Of a stretch of 64,000 nt of DNA, positions 18,216 through 26,097 are shown in pieces. The position numbers were made by a program, and so were the translations under genes. Location: positions 1 through 64,000 of the forward strand of contig NZ_SAVA01000006.1 in assembly GCF_004022465.1 (NCBI RefSeq), given 5' to 3'. Position 1 is the first letter of the stretch. The number at the start of each line of letters is the position of its first letter. The notes beneath the pieces were generated by a model that worked only from the letters and a program-made list of their open reading frames with translations, searched no databases and was not told where the DNA came from. This DNA comes from Rhodobacter huangdaonensis. Lineage in GTDB: Bacteria > Pseudomonadota > Alphaproteobacteria > Rhodobacterales > Rhodobacteraceae.

Positions 18216-18704
18216 ATGGCATTCGTCACACCGGGCATGCGCGGCACCCTTGTCCTTGCCGCCGCACTGGGCGCTTTGGCAAGCTGCGGGCACACCCCGC
18301 TCGATTGCATGGAGCGCGCGATGTATTTCGAATCGAACCGCTCCAGCCGCGACGGCATGGTCGCCGTGGGCAGCGTGGTGATGAACCGCGTCGAGTCGGG
18401 GAAATACCCGAATTCGGTCTGCGGCGTGGTGCGTCAGCGCGGCCAGTTCGCGCCCGGCATCATGACCAAACGCATGAAGGAAAAGACCAACGTGCGCGAG
18501 GCGGCGCAATCGGTGCTGCGCGGCGAGCGCCACCCGCTGATCGGCAATGCGCAGTTCTTCCACACCGCGAACCGCAGCTATCATTACGACAACATGCATT
18601 ATGTGCTGACCGCGGGCGGCAACGCCTTCTACGAGCGTCGGCCTGCCGCGCAGGTGACGCAATCAGCACCGCCGGCGCCGCTCGAAGGCCTCACCGGCTG
18701 GTGA
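18216..18704 (+). CDS. cell-wall hydrolase (SleB-like) lipoprotein
   Basis: A 162-aa protein. The N-terminus MAFVTPGMRGTLVLAAALGALASC ends in a lipobox-like LASC, so it is probably an outer-membrane or periplasmic lipoprotein. The rest matches the hydrolase_2/SleB family: CMERAMYFESNRSSRDGM, VGSVVMNRVESGKYP, CGVVRQRGQFAP, and a final aromatic segment AQFFHTANRSYHYDN. Such enzymes cut peptidoglycan glycan strands and in this group act in wall remodelling, not spores. The start is chosen for the signal; an in-frame extension upstream lacks one. Confidence 0.82.
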   Translation: MAFVTPGMRGTLVLAAALGALASCGHTPLDCMERAMYFESNRSSRDGMVAVGSVVMNRVESGKYPNSVCGVVRQRGQFAPGIMTKRMKEKTNVREAAQSVLRGERHPLIGNAQFFHTANRSYHYDNMHYVLTAGGNAFYERRPAAQVTQSAPPAPLEGLTGW

Positions 18705-18846
18705 GGCAGCGGCGGATCGGCGCACCCGACAAGAAGAACCGCCGCAATCGGGGCGCGGGGACACCGCCCGGAGCCCATTGTGGTCATTGGCTTCCCGGCG
18801 GGCATGTGCTCTCTGGGTTGGTGGTAAGCACAGGAACCGGAACGGG

Positions 18847-19626
18847 ATGCAGTGGATTCTTCAGCAGTTCGAGGATACCGAAAAGCTAGCGGATACGCTT
18901 GACCGGCTGGGCATTCCTTACTCGTGGCACAAGGTTGTTCCCTTCATCGGTGAGCTTGTTCCCGAGCCTGAAGTGCGCGACCCGTACTCCGTGGTAATGT
19001 TCGGTTCCTACACTCTGTGGCGGTATGCGGAGGCCAAGAGCCTGCATCCCGGCGTTTTCCGGATTGCGCCGTTCGTCCATGAGAAACCTTGGCAGCCCTT
19101 CATGCTCAACGGTCCAGATGCGATATTTCTTCAGGTCAGCGAGATCGAGGCAAAGCTGGCTGACGATGGTTGCCATTGGTTCATTCGTCCGGTGGCTGAC
19201 AGCAAGGAGCAGGCGGGAAGCGTTAAAGCTGCTGCTGAAATTCGCGAGATCGCCCGCAAGGTCATGGTCCTTGACGCAGACGAGATACCGCATGGCTCGC
19301 TTCGTCCCGACACGCTGATGATGCTGACCACACCGGCACGGATCTACAGGGAGTGGCGCATCTGGATCGTGAACGGGGTTGTCATCACCTACTCTCTCTA
19401 CAAAGAAGGGACACGGGTGACGTATCGCCACGAGATCGACAACGATGCTCTGGAGTTCGCTCAGACGCTGGCCGGGCTGAACAAGAGTTACTCGCCCGCC
19501 TACGTCATGGACATTTGCCGCACCGAAGAAGGCCTGCGACTGGTGGAAACCAACTGCATCAATGCCGCAGGGTTCTATGCGGCTGATCTTGCAAAGCTTG
19601 CCAAGACGATTAACGGGATGGCCTGA
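18847..19626 (+). CDS. ATP-grasp domain protein (DUF4343-like), probably acquired
   Basis: A 259-aa protein with ATP-grasp features. CHWFIRPVADSKEQAG resembles the nucleotide-binding strand with its lysine neighbour, YREWRIWIVNGVVITYSLYKEG the central sheet, and VMDICRTEEGLRLVETNCINAAGFY the metal-binding C-terminal Glu/Asn motif. Close relatives that I recall are phage-encoded proteins of unknown substrate. By eye its G+C content and codon use (CTT, GAT, TAC, AAG/AAA mix, a CTAG) are lower and more even than in all neighbours. It sits alone between two housekeeping genes. Function unknown. Confidence 0.75.
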   Translation: MQWILQQFEDTEKLADTLDRLGIPYSWHKVVPFIGELVPEPEVRDPYSVVMFGSYTLWRYAEAKSLHPGVFRIAPFVHEKPWQPFMLNGPDAIFLQVSEIEAKLADDGCHWFIRPVADSKEQAGSVKAAAEIREIARKVMVLDADEIPHGSLRPDTLMMLTTPARIYREWRIWIVNGVVITYSLYKEGTRVTYRHEIDNDALEFAQTLAGLNKSYSPAYVMDICRTEEGLRLVETNCINAAGFYAADLAKLAKTINGMA

Positions 19627-19740
19627 CGCTGACATTGGGCGACCGGCAGCTTTGTCCACAGCGCAGACGCCCCGCCCCGTCTCATCGGTTTGACTCGGCC
19701 CGCCCCGCGACTAGACTGCGCGCCGACGAGAGGAGCACTC

Positions 19741-21510
19741 ATGTCCGACACGCCCGCGACCGGCTATCAGGTCCTTGCCCGCAAATATCGCCCCGCCACC
19801 TTCGCCGATCTGATCGGTCAGGAGGCGATGGTGCGCACGCTGAAGAACGCCTTCGCCTCTGACCGCATCGCCCATGCCTTCATCATGACCGGCGTGCGCG
19901 GGGTCGGCAAGACGACCACCGCGCGGATCATTGCCAAGGGGCTGAACTGCATCGGCGCCGACGGCACCGGCGGCCCGACCACCGAACCCTGCGGTGTGTG
20001 CGAGCATTGCCGGGCGATCGCCGAGGGCCGCCATGTCGACGTGATGGAGATGGACGCCGCCTCGCGCACCGGCGTCGGCGACATCCGCGAGATCATCGAG
20101 AGCGTGCATTACCGGGCCGCCTCGGCGCGCTACAAGGTCTACATCATCGACGAGGTGCACATGCTGTCGACCTCGGCCTTCAACGCGCTTTTGAAGACGC
20201 TCGAGGAGCCGCCCGCGCATGTGAAGTTCATCTTCGCCACCACCGAGATCCGCAAGGTGCCGGTCACCGTGCTCAGCCGTTGCCAGCGCTTCGATCTGAA
20301 GCGGATCGAGCCCGAGGTGATGATGGCGCATCTCGCTGGCGTCGCGGCGAAGGAAAACGCCGCGATCGCGGGCGACGCCCTGGCGCTCATCACCCGCGCC
20401 GCCGAGGGCTCGGTGCGCGATGCGATGTCTCTGCTCGATCAGGCGATCGCGCATGGCGCGGGCGAGACCACGGCCGAGCAGGTGCGCGCGATGCTGGGTC
20501 TGGCCGACCGCGCCCGCGTGCTCGACCTGTTCGACATGGTGCTGAAGGGCGATGCGGCGGGCGCCCTGACCGAGCTTGCCGAGCAATATGCCGATGGCGC
20601 CGATCCGATGGCGGTGCTGCGCGATCTGGCCGAGATCAGCCACTGGGTCTCGGTCATCAAGATCACCCCCGAGGCCGCCGATGACCCGACCGTGCCGCCC
20701 GAGGAACGCACCCGCGGTCAGGCGATGGCGGCGGCGATCCCGATGCGGGTGCTCTCGCGGCTGTGGCAGATGCTGCTGAAGGCGATCGAGGAGGTCTCGG
20801 CCGCGCCGAACGCGATGATGGCGGCCGAGATGGCGCTCATTCGCATGACCCATGTGGCCGATCTGCCCGACCCGGAAACGCTGATGCGCAAGATCCAGTC
20901 CAGTGCCGGCGCCCCGGCCGGGCGCGGCCCCGCCCCGGGCGGCGGGCCGGTGCACGGCCCCTCGGCGCTTGCCGCCGCGACCACCCGCGTGATGCTCGGC
21001 GGCGCGCCGGTCGGCCGCGCCCCCTCGGGCGCCGCGGTGGCGCTTGCCGCCGCCCCCGCCGCAGGTGCCCTCGCCCGCTTTGCCCGGTTCGAGGACGTGG
21101 TCGAGCTGATCCAGCGGATGCGCGACGTGAAGCTGCTGGTCGAGGTCGAGACCTGCCTGCGCCTCGTGCGCTATGCCCCCGGCCGGATCGAGTTCGAGCC
21201 CACCCCCGAGGCGCCGCGCGACCTCGCCGCCACCCTCGCCGCCCGGCTGCAGGGCTGGACCGGCGCCCGCTGGGGCGTCTCGGTGGTCTCGGAAGGCGGC
21301 GCGCCGACCATCGCCGAGGTCCGCGACGCCGGCCGCCGTGCGGCCGAGGCCGAGGCGCGCGAGACGAACCCGGTGGTGCAGGCGATCCTCGCGGCCTTCC
21401 CCGGCGCCGTCTTCGACGATATCACCCTTGCCGCCGATCTTGCCCAGGAACAGGCCGCCGAGGCGCTGCCCGAGGTCGAGGATGAATGGGACCCGTTCGA
21501 GGACGGCTGA
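19741..21510 (+). CDS. dnaX: DNA polymerase III subunits gamma and tau
   Basis: A 589-aa clamp-loader ATPase. The start MSDTPATGYQVLARKYRPATF is family-typical. Walker A GVRGVGKTTTARI lies near residue 53, the zinc module contains CGVCEHC, and the sensor region is VYIIDEVHMLSTSAFNALLKTLEEPP. The C-terminal third (Ala/Pro-rich linker, then the tau domain) binds the polymerase. No A-rich slippery site is visible, so only tau-length product is expected from this reading. It is followed by ybaB and recR, the usual arrangement. Confidence 0.97.
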   Translation: MSDTPATGYQVLARKYRPATFADLIGQEAMVRTLKNAFASDRIAHAFIMTGVRGVGKTTTARIIAKGLNCIGADGTGGPTTEPCGVCEHCRAIAEGRHVDVMEMDAASRTGVGDIREIIESVHYRAASARYKVYIIDEVHMLSTSAFNALLKTLEEPPAHVKFIFATTEIRKVPVTVLSRCQRFDLKRIEPEVMMAHLAGVAAKENAAIAGDALALITRAAEGSVRDAMSLLDQAIAHGAGETTAEQVRAMLGLADRARVLDLFDMVLKGDAAGALTELAEQYADGADPMAVLRDLAEISHWVSVIKITPEAADDPTVPPEERTRGQAMAAAIPMRVLSRLWQMLLKAIEEVSAAPNAMMAAEMALIRMTHVADLPDPETLMRKIQSSAGAPAGRGPAPGGGPVHGPSALAAATTRVMLGGAPVGRAPSGAAVALAAAPAAGALARFARFEDVVELIQRMRDVKLLVEVETCLRLVRYAPGRIEFEPTPEAPRDLAATLAARLQGWTGARWGVSVVSEGGAPTIAEVRDAGRRAAEAEARETNPVVQAILAAFPGAVFDDITLAADLAQEQAAEALPEVEDEWDPFEDG

Positions 21511-21574
21511 CGCCCCCTTGTTCCGCCCGGTCGGGCTGCGTATCTGTGACAGACACTCATGGCGGGGGACGACG

Positions 21575-21922
21575 ATGTTCAAGGGACTGGGCCAGCTTGG
21601 CGACATGGCCAAGATGATGAAGGCCGCGAAGGAGATGCAGGAGCGGATGATGACGCTCCAGGAAGATCTCGGCCGGATCGTGGTGGTGGGCGAGGCAGGC
21701 GCCGGCCTCGTGCAGGCGCGCGCCACCGCCAAGGGCGAACTCACCGGCCTGTCGATCGACCCCTCGATCCTCGTCGCCTCGGAAAAGGAAGTGGTCGAGG
21801 ATCTGATCCTCGCCGCGATCAAGGATGCCCAGGCCCGTGCCGCGGCCCGCGCCCAGGACGAGCAGCGCAAGCTGCTGACCGAGATGGGCCTGCCCGCCGA
21901 CATGAACCTGCCGCCCGTGTAA
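21575..21922 (+). CDS. YbaB/EbfC family nucleoid-associated protein
   Basis: A 115-aa DNA-binding protein. It starts MFKGLGQLGDMAKMMKAAKEMQERM, a methionine-rich helix typical of YbaB, then contains VVGEAGAGLVQARATAKGEL, SIDPSIL and the long helix EKEVVEDLILAAIKDAQARA. Members dimerise and bind DNA with little sequence specificity. It lies between dnaX and recR, one base before recR, the order conserved across bacteria. Confidence 0.94.
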   Translation: MFKGLGQLGDMAKMMKAAKEMQERMMTLQEDLGRIVVVGEAGAGLVQARATAKGELTGLSIDPSILVASEKEVVEDLILAAIKDAQARAAARAQDEQRKLLTEMGLPADMNLPPV

Positions 21923-21923
21923 G

Positions 21924-22523
21924 ATGGCCGGCGCGCAGGACGAGATCGAGGCGCTGATCGCGCTGATGGCGCGGCTGCCGGGGCTTGGCCCCCGCTCGGC
22001 GCGCCGTGCCGTCCTGCAGCTGATCCGCCGCCGCACGCAGCTGATGGAACCGCTCGCCCGCGCCATGGCGCATGTGGCCGAGACCGCGCAGGACTGCCCC
22101 GTCTGCGGCAATATCTCGCTTGGCGGGCTGTGCGAGATCTGCGCCGATCCGGCCCGCGCGACGGGCGAGATCTGCGTCGTCGAGGATGTCGCCGACCTCT
22201 GGGCGATGGAGCGCGGCCATGCCTTCAAGGGCCGCTATCACGTGCTCGGCGGGCTGCTCAGCGCGCTCGAGGCGGTCGGCCCCGAAGAGCTCGGCATCCC
22301 GCGGCTGATCGAGCGGGTCCGCACCGAGGCCACGCGCGAGGTGATCGTCGCGCTCAACGCCACGGTCGAAGGCCAGACCACCGCCCATTACATCGCAGAC
22401 GCGCTCGAGGAGAGCGGCACCGCCGTCACCGGCCTCGCCCAGGGCGTGCCGATCGGCGGCGAACTCGACTATCTCGACGACGGCACGATCCAGGCGGCGC
22501 TGCGGGCCCGGCACAGCCTCTGA
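21924..22523 (+). CDS. recR: recombination mediator RecR
   Basis: A 199-aa protein. Helix-hairpin-helix region LMARLPGLGPRSARRAVLQL, a zinc finger with CPVCGNISLGGLCEICADP, and a TOPRIM domain beginning ICVVEDVADLWAMERGHAFKGRYHVLGG are all in place, with the C-terminal Walker-like GLAQGVPIGGELDYLDDGT. RecR acts with RecO/RecF in loading RecA on gapped DNA. It overlaps the next gene by three bases. Confidence 0.97.
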   Translation: MAGAQDEIEALIALMARLPGLGPRSARRAVLQLIRRRTQLMEPLARAMAHVAETAQDCPVCGNISLGGLCEICADPARATGEICVVEDVADLWAMERGHAFKGRYHVLGGLLSALEAVGPEELGIPRLIERVRTEATREVIVALNATVEGQTTAHYIADALEESGTAVTGLAQGVPIGGELDYLDDGTIQAALRARHSL

Positions 22524-22879
22524 TGCCGGTCTCCCCCGATCTCGAGCTGTTCTTCCGCGAGCAGCTGCAGGGCCGCGTGCGCACCCGCCCGATGTTCGGC
22601 GGCTTTGGCCTCTATCTCGGCGAGAAGCCCGCCGGGTATCTGTTCAACGACGCGCTCTATCTGCGCCGCCTGCCCGCGCTCGGGCCACTGCTCGACATCC
22701 TCCCCGAGCGCCCGCCGGCCGAGCCGCCGGTGCGCGGCGCGCAGCCCTACTGGCGGATCGAGCCCGACCTGTGGGAAGACCCCGACTGGCTGCTTGAGCT
22801 GCTGCGCACGGCCGCCGAGGCCGCTCCAGCCCGCCGCCCGCGCCGGCCGCGCCGCGCAAAGACGCCCGCAGAGCATTGA
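22523..22879 (+). CDS. TfoX N-terminal domain protein
   Basis: A 118-aa protein whose core RTRPMFGGFGLYLGEKPAGYLFNDALYLRR matches the TfoX/Sxy N-terminal domain. In Haemophilus and Vibrio related proteins activate competence genes, but the isolated domain is widespread with unknown role. The C-terminus is a basic Arg/Pro tail (RRPRRPRRAK). Its ATG overlaps the recR stop. It is probably a downstream member of the recR transcript. Function should not be read as competence. Confidence 0.75.
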   Translation: MPVSPDLELFFREQLQGRVRTRPMFGGFGLYLGEKPAGYLFNDALYLRRLPALGPLLDILPERPPAEPPVRGAQPYWRIEPDLWEDPDWLLELLRTAAEAAPARRPRRPRRAKTPAEH

Positions 22880-22932
22880 ACGCCCCGGCCCCGGCCGCTA
22901 TCACGGGGAAAACACCAACCGGGGCCGTGTCC

Positions 22933-23598
22933 ATGAACCGCCTGTACCACGTCGCGCTTTCGCCCTTCTGCCGCAAGGTGCGCCTGACCCTCGCCGAGAA
23001 GAAGATCGAGGTCGAGCTGATCGAGGAGCGCTACTGGGAGCCGAGCCCCGATTTCCTGCGCCGCAACCCGGCCGGAAAGGTGCCGGTGCTGCGCCTCGAC
23101 AACCGGATGATGTCGGAAAGCCAGGCGATCTGCGAATATATCGAGGAAACGGTGCCGACGCCGCCGCTGCTGCCGCGCGACCCCGAGGGCCGCTACGAGG
23201 TGCGCCGGCTGTGTGGCTGGTTCGACGACAAGTTCAACCACGAGGTCACCCGCAAGGTGATGGGCGAACGGGTCTGGAAGAAGGTGATGAAGAAGGGCTA
23301 TCCCGACAGCAAGACCGTCAAGGAAGGGCTCTCGGCGATCAAGTTCCACCTCGACTACATGAGCTGGCTGCTCGACCAGCGGCGCTGGCTTGCGGGCGAT
23401 GCGATGACGCTGGCCGATTTCACCGCCGCCGCGCATCTGAGCTGCCTCGACTATATCTCGGATGTCGACTGGAACCGCTCGGACGCGGTCAAGGACTGGT
23501 ATGCGAAGATCAAGTCGCGCCCGGCCTTCCGCTCGCTTCTGGCCGATCAGCTGCCCGGCCTGCCCCCCGCCCCGCAATACGCCGAGCTCGATTTCTGA
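22933..23598 (+). CDS. glutathione S-transferase family protein
   Basis: A 221-aa protein with a thioredoxin-like N-terminal domain (LYHVALSPFCRKVRLTLAEK, containing SPFC; then NPAGKVPVLRLDNRMMSESQAICEYIEE) and a helical C-terminal domain ending WYAKIKSRPAFRSLLAD. The motif SPFCRKV resembles omega/beta-type GSTs where Cys may act in thiol transfer. The start at 22933 is chosen because residues upstream lack family similarity; GTG at 22927 or TTG at 22876 are alternatives. The substrate is unknown. Confidence 0.85.
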   Translation: MNRLYHVALSPFCRKVRLTLAEKKIEVELIEERYWEPSPDFLRRNPAGKVPVLRLDNRMMSESQAICEYIEETVPTPPLLPRDPEGRYEVRRLCGWFDDKFNHEVTRKVMGERVWKKVMKKGYPDSKTVKEGLSAIKFHLDYMSWLLDQRRWLAGDAMTLADFTAAAHLSCLDYISDVDWNRSDAVKDWYAKIKSRPAFRSLLADQLPGLPPAPQYAELDF

Positions 23599-23605
23599 GC
23601 GCGCG

Positions 23606-23716
23606 AGGGGGCTCTGCCCCCTCACCCCCGGGATATTTCGGGCAATTGGAAGCAAAACCGCCTTTCCCTCTTCCAATTGCCGCAGATATCCCGGGGGCGC
23701 GGGGGCAGCGCCCCCG
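23606..23716. repeat. palindromic intergenic repeat, family A copy 2
   Basis: Same architecture as 13606-13744: GGGGGC(T)CTGCCCCC, CACCCCCGGGATATTT, CAATTGGAAG, a variable centre, CTTCCAATTGCCGCA, ATATCCCGGGGG and GGGGGCAGCGCCCCC. It lacks the extra GGGCTTCGCCC hairpin of copy 1. It lies between a GST gene and queG. Confidence 0.85.
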
Positions 23717-23737
23717 CCCGGCATCACGGAGACCGAC

Positions 23738-24808
23738 GTGGACGAGCTGAAGCGACGCCTGATCGAGACCGCCCGCGCCGAGGGCTTCGCGAAAGCGCGG
23801 GTGACCACGCCCGACGCGATCCCCGAGGCAATGGAGCGGCTCGAGACTTTCGTCGCGGCCGGCATGCACGGGCAGATGGGCTGGATGGCCGAACGCATGG
23901 CCTGGCGCGGAAATCCTGCCGCACTCTGGCCCAAGGCGCGGGCGGTGGTGATGCTCGCCGAGCCCTACACTCCGGCACAGGACCCGCGCGCCGTGCTCGA
24001 ACACCGCGAGCATGGCGCGATCAGCGTCTATGCCCAGGGCAAGGATTACCACGATCTGCTCAAGCGGCGGCTGAAGCGGGTCGGCCGCTGGCTGATCGAG
24101 GCCGCCAAACGCCAGGGCGAGACCGCCGAGATCAAAGTCTTCGTCGACACCGCGCCGGTGATGGAGAAGCCGCTCGCCCAGGCGGCGGGGCTCGGCTGGC
24201 AGGGCAAGCACACCAACCTGCTCGCCCGCGACCTTGGCAGCTGGTTCTTCCTCGGCGCGATCTTCACCACTCTGCCGCTCGCCCCCGACGCCCCCGAGCC
24301 CAGCCATTGCGGGCGCTGCACCGCCTGCCTCGACGCCTGCCCGACAGCCGCCTTCCCGGCCCCCTACCGGCTCGACGCGCGGCGCTGCATCTCCTATCTG
24401 ACGATCGAGCATCGCGGCCCGGTCGATCCCGAGCTGCGCCCGATGCTCGGCAACCGGATCTATGGCTGCGACGATTGCCTTGCCGCCTGCCCCTGGAACA
24501 AGTTCGCCGCCGAGGCGCACGAGATCGGCTATGCCGCGCGCGAGGCCGGGGCGCCGCAACTGGCCGAGCTTGCCACACTCGATGACGCCGCCTTCCGCGC
24601 CCGCTTCGCCGGCTCGCCGATCAAGCGCATCGGCCGCGACCGGATGGTGCGCAACGTGCTTTATGCGATCGGCAATTCGGGCGCGCCGGCGCTGGCCGCG
24701 GTGGCTGCGCGGCTGGTGGATGACCCCGACCCCGCCGTCGCCGAGGCCGCCCGCTGGGCGCTTGCCCGGCTTTCTCCCCTTGCCGGCGCCGCGCCGCGCG
24801 ATAGGTGA
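23738..24808 (+). CDS. queG: epoxyqueuosine reductase QueG
   Basis: A 356-aa enzyme for the last step of queuosine synthesis in tRNA. It is cobalamin-dependent and carries two 4Fe-4S clusters: CGRCTACLDACPT and, after DARRCISYLTIEH, CDDCLAACPW. The N-terminal domain (GWMAERMAWRGNPAALWP) is typical, and a C-terminal HEAT-like repeat appears as RNVLYAIGNSG and AARWALARL. A GTG start at 23738 with GGAG upstream is chosen; the longer frame reads through the repeat. It overlaps the downstream frame by a few bases. Confidence 0.94.
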   Translation: MDELKRRLIETARAEGFAKARVTTPDAIPEAMERLETFVAAGMHGQMGWMAERMAWRGNPAALWPKARAVVMLAEPYTPAQDPRAVLEHREHGAISVYAQGKDYHDLLKRRLKRVGRWLIEAAKRQGETAEIKVFVDTAPVMEKPLAQAAGLGWQGKHTNLLARDLGSWFFLGAIFTTLPLAPDAPEPSHCGRCTACLDACPTAAFPAPYRLDARRCISYLTIEHRGPVDPELRPMLGNRIYGCDDCLAACPWNKFAAEAHEIGYAAREAGAPQLAELATLDDAAFRARFAGSPIKRIGRDRMVRNVLYAIGNSGAPALAAVAARLVDDPDPAVAEAARWALARLSPLAGAAPRDR

Positions 24809-24813
24809 GGCCG

Positions 24814-25746
24814 ATGCTCGAGATCACCCCCTCCCCCTCCCCCGCCCGCGGCATCGCCCTGAAACTCGGGGCCGTCGTCGGCTTCGTCGTGATGCAGGCA
24901 ATGATCAAGGCCGTCGCCTCGCATGTGCCGCCCGGCGAGGCGGTGTTCTTCCGCTCGGCCTTCGGCATCGTGCCGATCCTCGTCTGGCTTGCCGTCACGC
25001 ACGAGCTCGGCGGCGGGCTGCGGGTGCAAAGCCCGCTCGGCCATGTCTGGCGCGGCGTGATCGGCACCACGGCGATGGGGCTCGGATTTGCGGCGCTGGC
25101 CTTCCTGCCGCTGCCCGAGGCGACGGCAATCGGCTATGCGACGCCCATTCTCGTCGTCGTCTTCGCCGCGCTGTTCCTCGGCGAGCAGGTCCGCATCGTG
25201 CGGATCTCGGCGGTGGCGCTGGGGCTCGCGGGGGTGCTGGTCGTGCTCTGGCCGCAATTCGGCGGCGCGGGTGGCGGGACCGAGACGCTTGGCGCGGGGC
25301 TCGCGCTCGCGGGTGCGGCCTGTGCGGCGCTCGCCCAGATCCAGATCCGCCGGCTGGTGGGCTCGGAACGCACCTCGGCGATCGTGTTCTGGTTCTCCTT
25401 CACCGCGACGGTGCTGTCGCTGCTGACGCTTCCCTTCGGCTGGGTCATGCCCTCGCCCACCGAGGCGGCGCTCCTGATCGGGGCCGGGCTGCTCGGGGGC
25501 GTGGCGCAGATCCTGATGACCTCGGCCTACCGCTTTGCCGATGCCTCGGTCATCGCCCCCTTCGACTATGCCTCGATGCTGTTCGCACTGGGGATCGGCT
25601 ATGCCGTCTTCGCCGAGATCCCCTCGGCCAGCACGCTTGCGGGCTCGGCTCTGGTGATCGCGGCCGGGGTGCTGATCATCTGGCGCGAGCATCAGCTCGG
25701 TCTCGAGCGGCGCCGGCAGCGCAAGGCGATGACGCCGCAGGGCTGA
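24814..25746 (+). CDS. EamA/DMT family transporter
   Basis: A 310-aa inner-membrane protein with about ten hydrophobic helices arranged as two EamA repeats; the first begins LKLGAVVGFVVMQAMIKAV and the second around GLALAGAACAALAQIQIRRLVG. Conserved pieces include GEAVFFRSAFGIVPIL, PLPEATAIGYATPILVVVFAALFLGE and YRFADASVIAPFDYASM. DMT members export metabolites or take up small molecules; the substrate is unknown. The ATG at 24814 lies just past the queG stop, with a GTG at 24805 as alternative. Confidence 0.85.
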   Translation: MLEITPSPSPARGIALKLGAVVGFVVMQAMIKAVASHVPPGEAVFFRSAFGIVPILVWLAVTHELGGGLRVQSPLGHVWRGVIGTTAMGLGFAALAFLPLPEATAIGYATPILVVVFAALFLGEQVRIVRISAVALGLAGVLVVLWPQFGGAGGGTETLGAGLALAGAACAALAQIQIRRLVGSERTSAIVFWFSFTATVLSLLTLPFGWVMPSPTEAALLIGAGLLGGVAQILMTSAYRFADASVIAPFDYASMLFALGIGYAVFAEIPSASTLAGSALVIAAGVLIIWREHQLGLERRRQRKAMTPQG

Positions 25747-25854
25747 GCCGCTGCGCAAGACCCCGCCGGGGCGCCGCGCTGCGGCGGATCGTCTGGTCGA
25801 AAACGGCACCGTTTCGTGCTAGGGTTGTGGCCCAAGCATCTGAAGGAGGCTGCC

Positions 25855-26046
25855 ATGACCCGTCACATCATCGACCGCGCGGCACTGAAGGCCGAAGGCG
25901 CCCGCGTGAAGCACTTCCTTGACCTTGCCCGCAAGGAAGGGATCCATCCCGCAATTCTCGAACTGAACCAGCGCCCGGCCGAGCGCAATGCCCGCAAGGT
26001 GCAGGAATTCCTGCGCATTGACCGCGAGGAACGGGCCGGCGCCTGA
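25855..26046 (+). CDS. 63-residue protein of unknown function
   Basis: A small basic, helical protein beginning MTRHIIDRAALKAEGARVKHFL and containing KVQEFLRIDREERAG. A perfect ribosome site AAGGAGG precedes the ATG by six bases, and a strong hairpin follows the stop, so it looks like an independent expressed gene. No domain is recognised, and it has no signal peptide or cysteine. It lies between the EamA gene and the convergent ilvE. Confidence 0.65.
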   Translation: MTRHIIDRAALKAEGARVKHFLDLARKEGIHPAILELNQRPAERNARKVQEFLRIDREERAGA

Positions 26047-26058
26047 ACCGGACCGTCG

Positions 26059-26080
26059 CGGCGCGCCAGATGGCGCGCCG
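26059..26080. terminator. hairpin terminator between the 63-aa gene and ilvE
   Basis: A perfect nine-pair stem CGGCGCGCC / GGCGCGCCG closes the loop AGAT. It lies 12 bases after the small gene and 17 before the convergent ilvE stop. Lack of a T run makes it less certain as rho-independent, but it may serve both directions. Confidence 0.6.
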
Positions 26081-26097
26081 TTCCGTCCCCGGGCAGC

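Noticed and set aside
19741..21510. programmed frameshift giving a gamma form of DnaX
   Set aside because: No A-rich slippery heptamer with following hairpin could be found in the middle of the gene.
21924..22879. competence operon reading of recR plus TfoX-domain gene
   Set aside because: The isolated TfoX N-terminal domain is common outside competent bacteria and no com genes are near.
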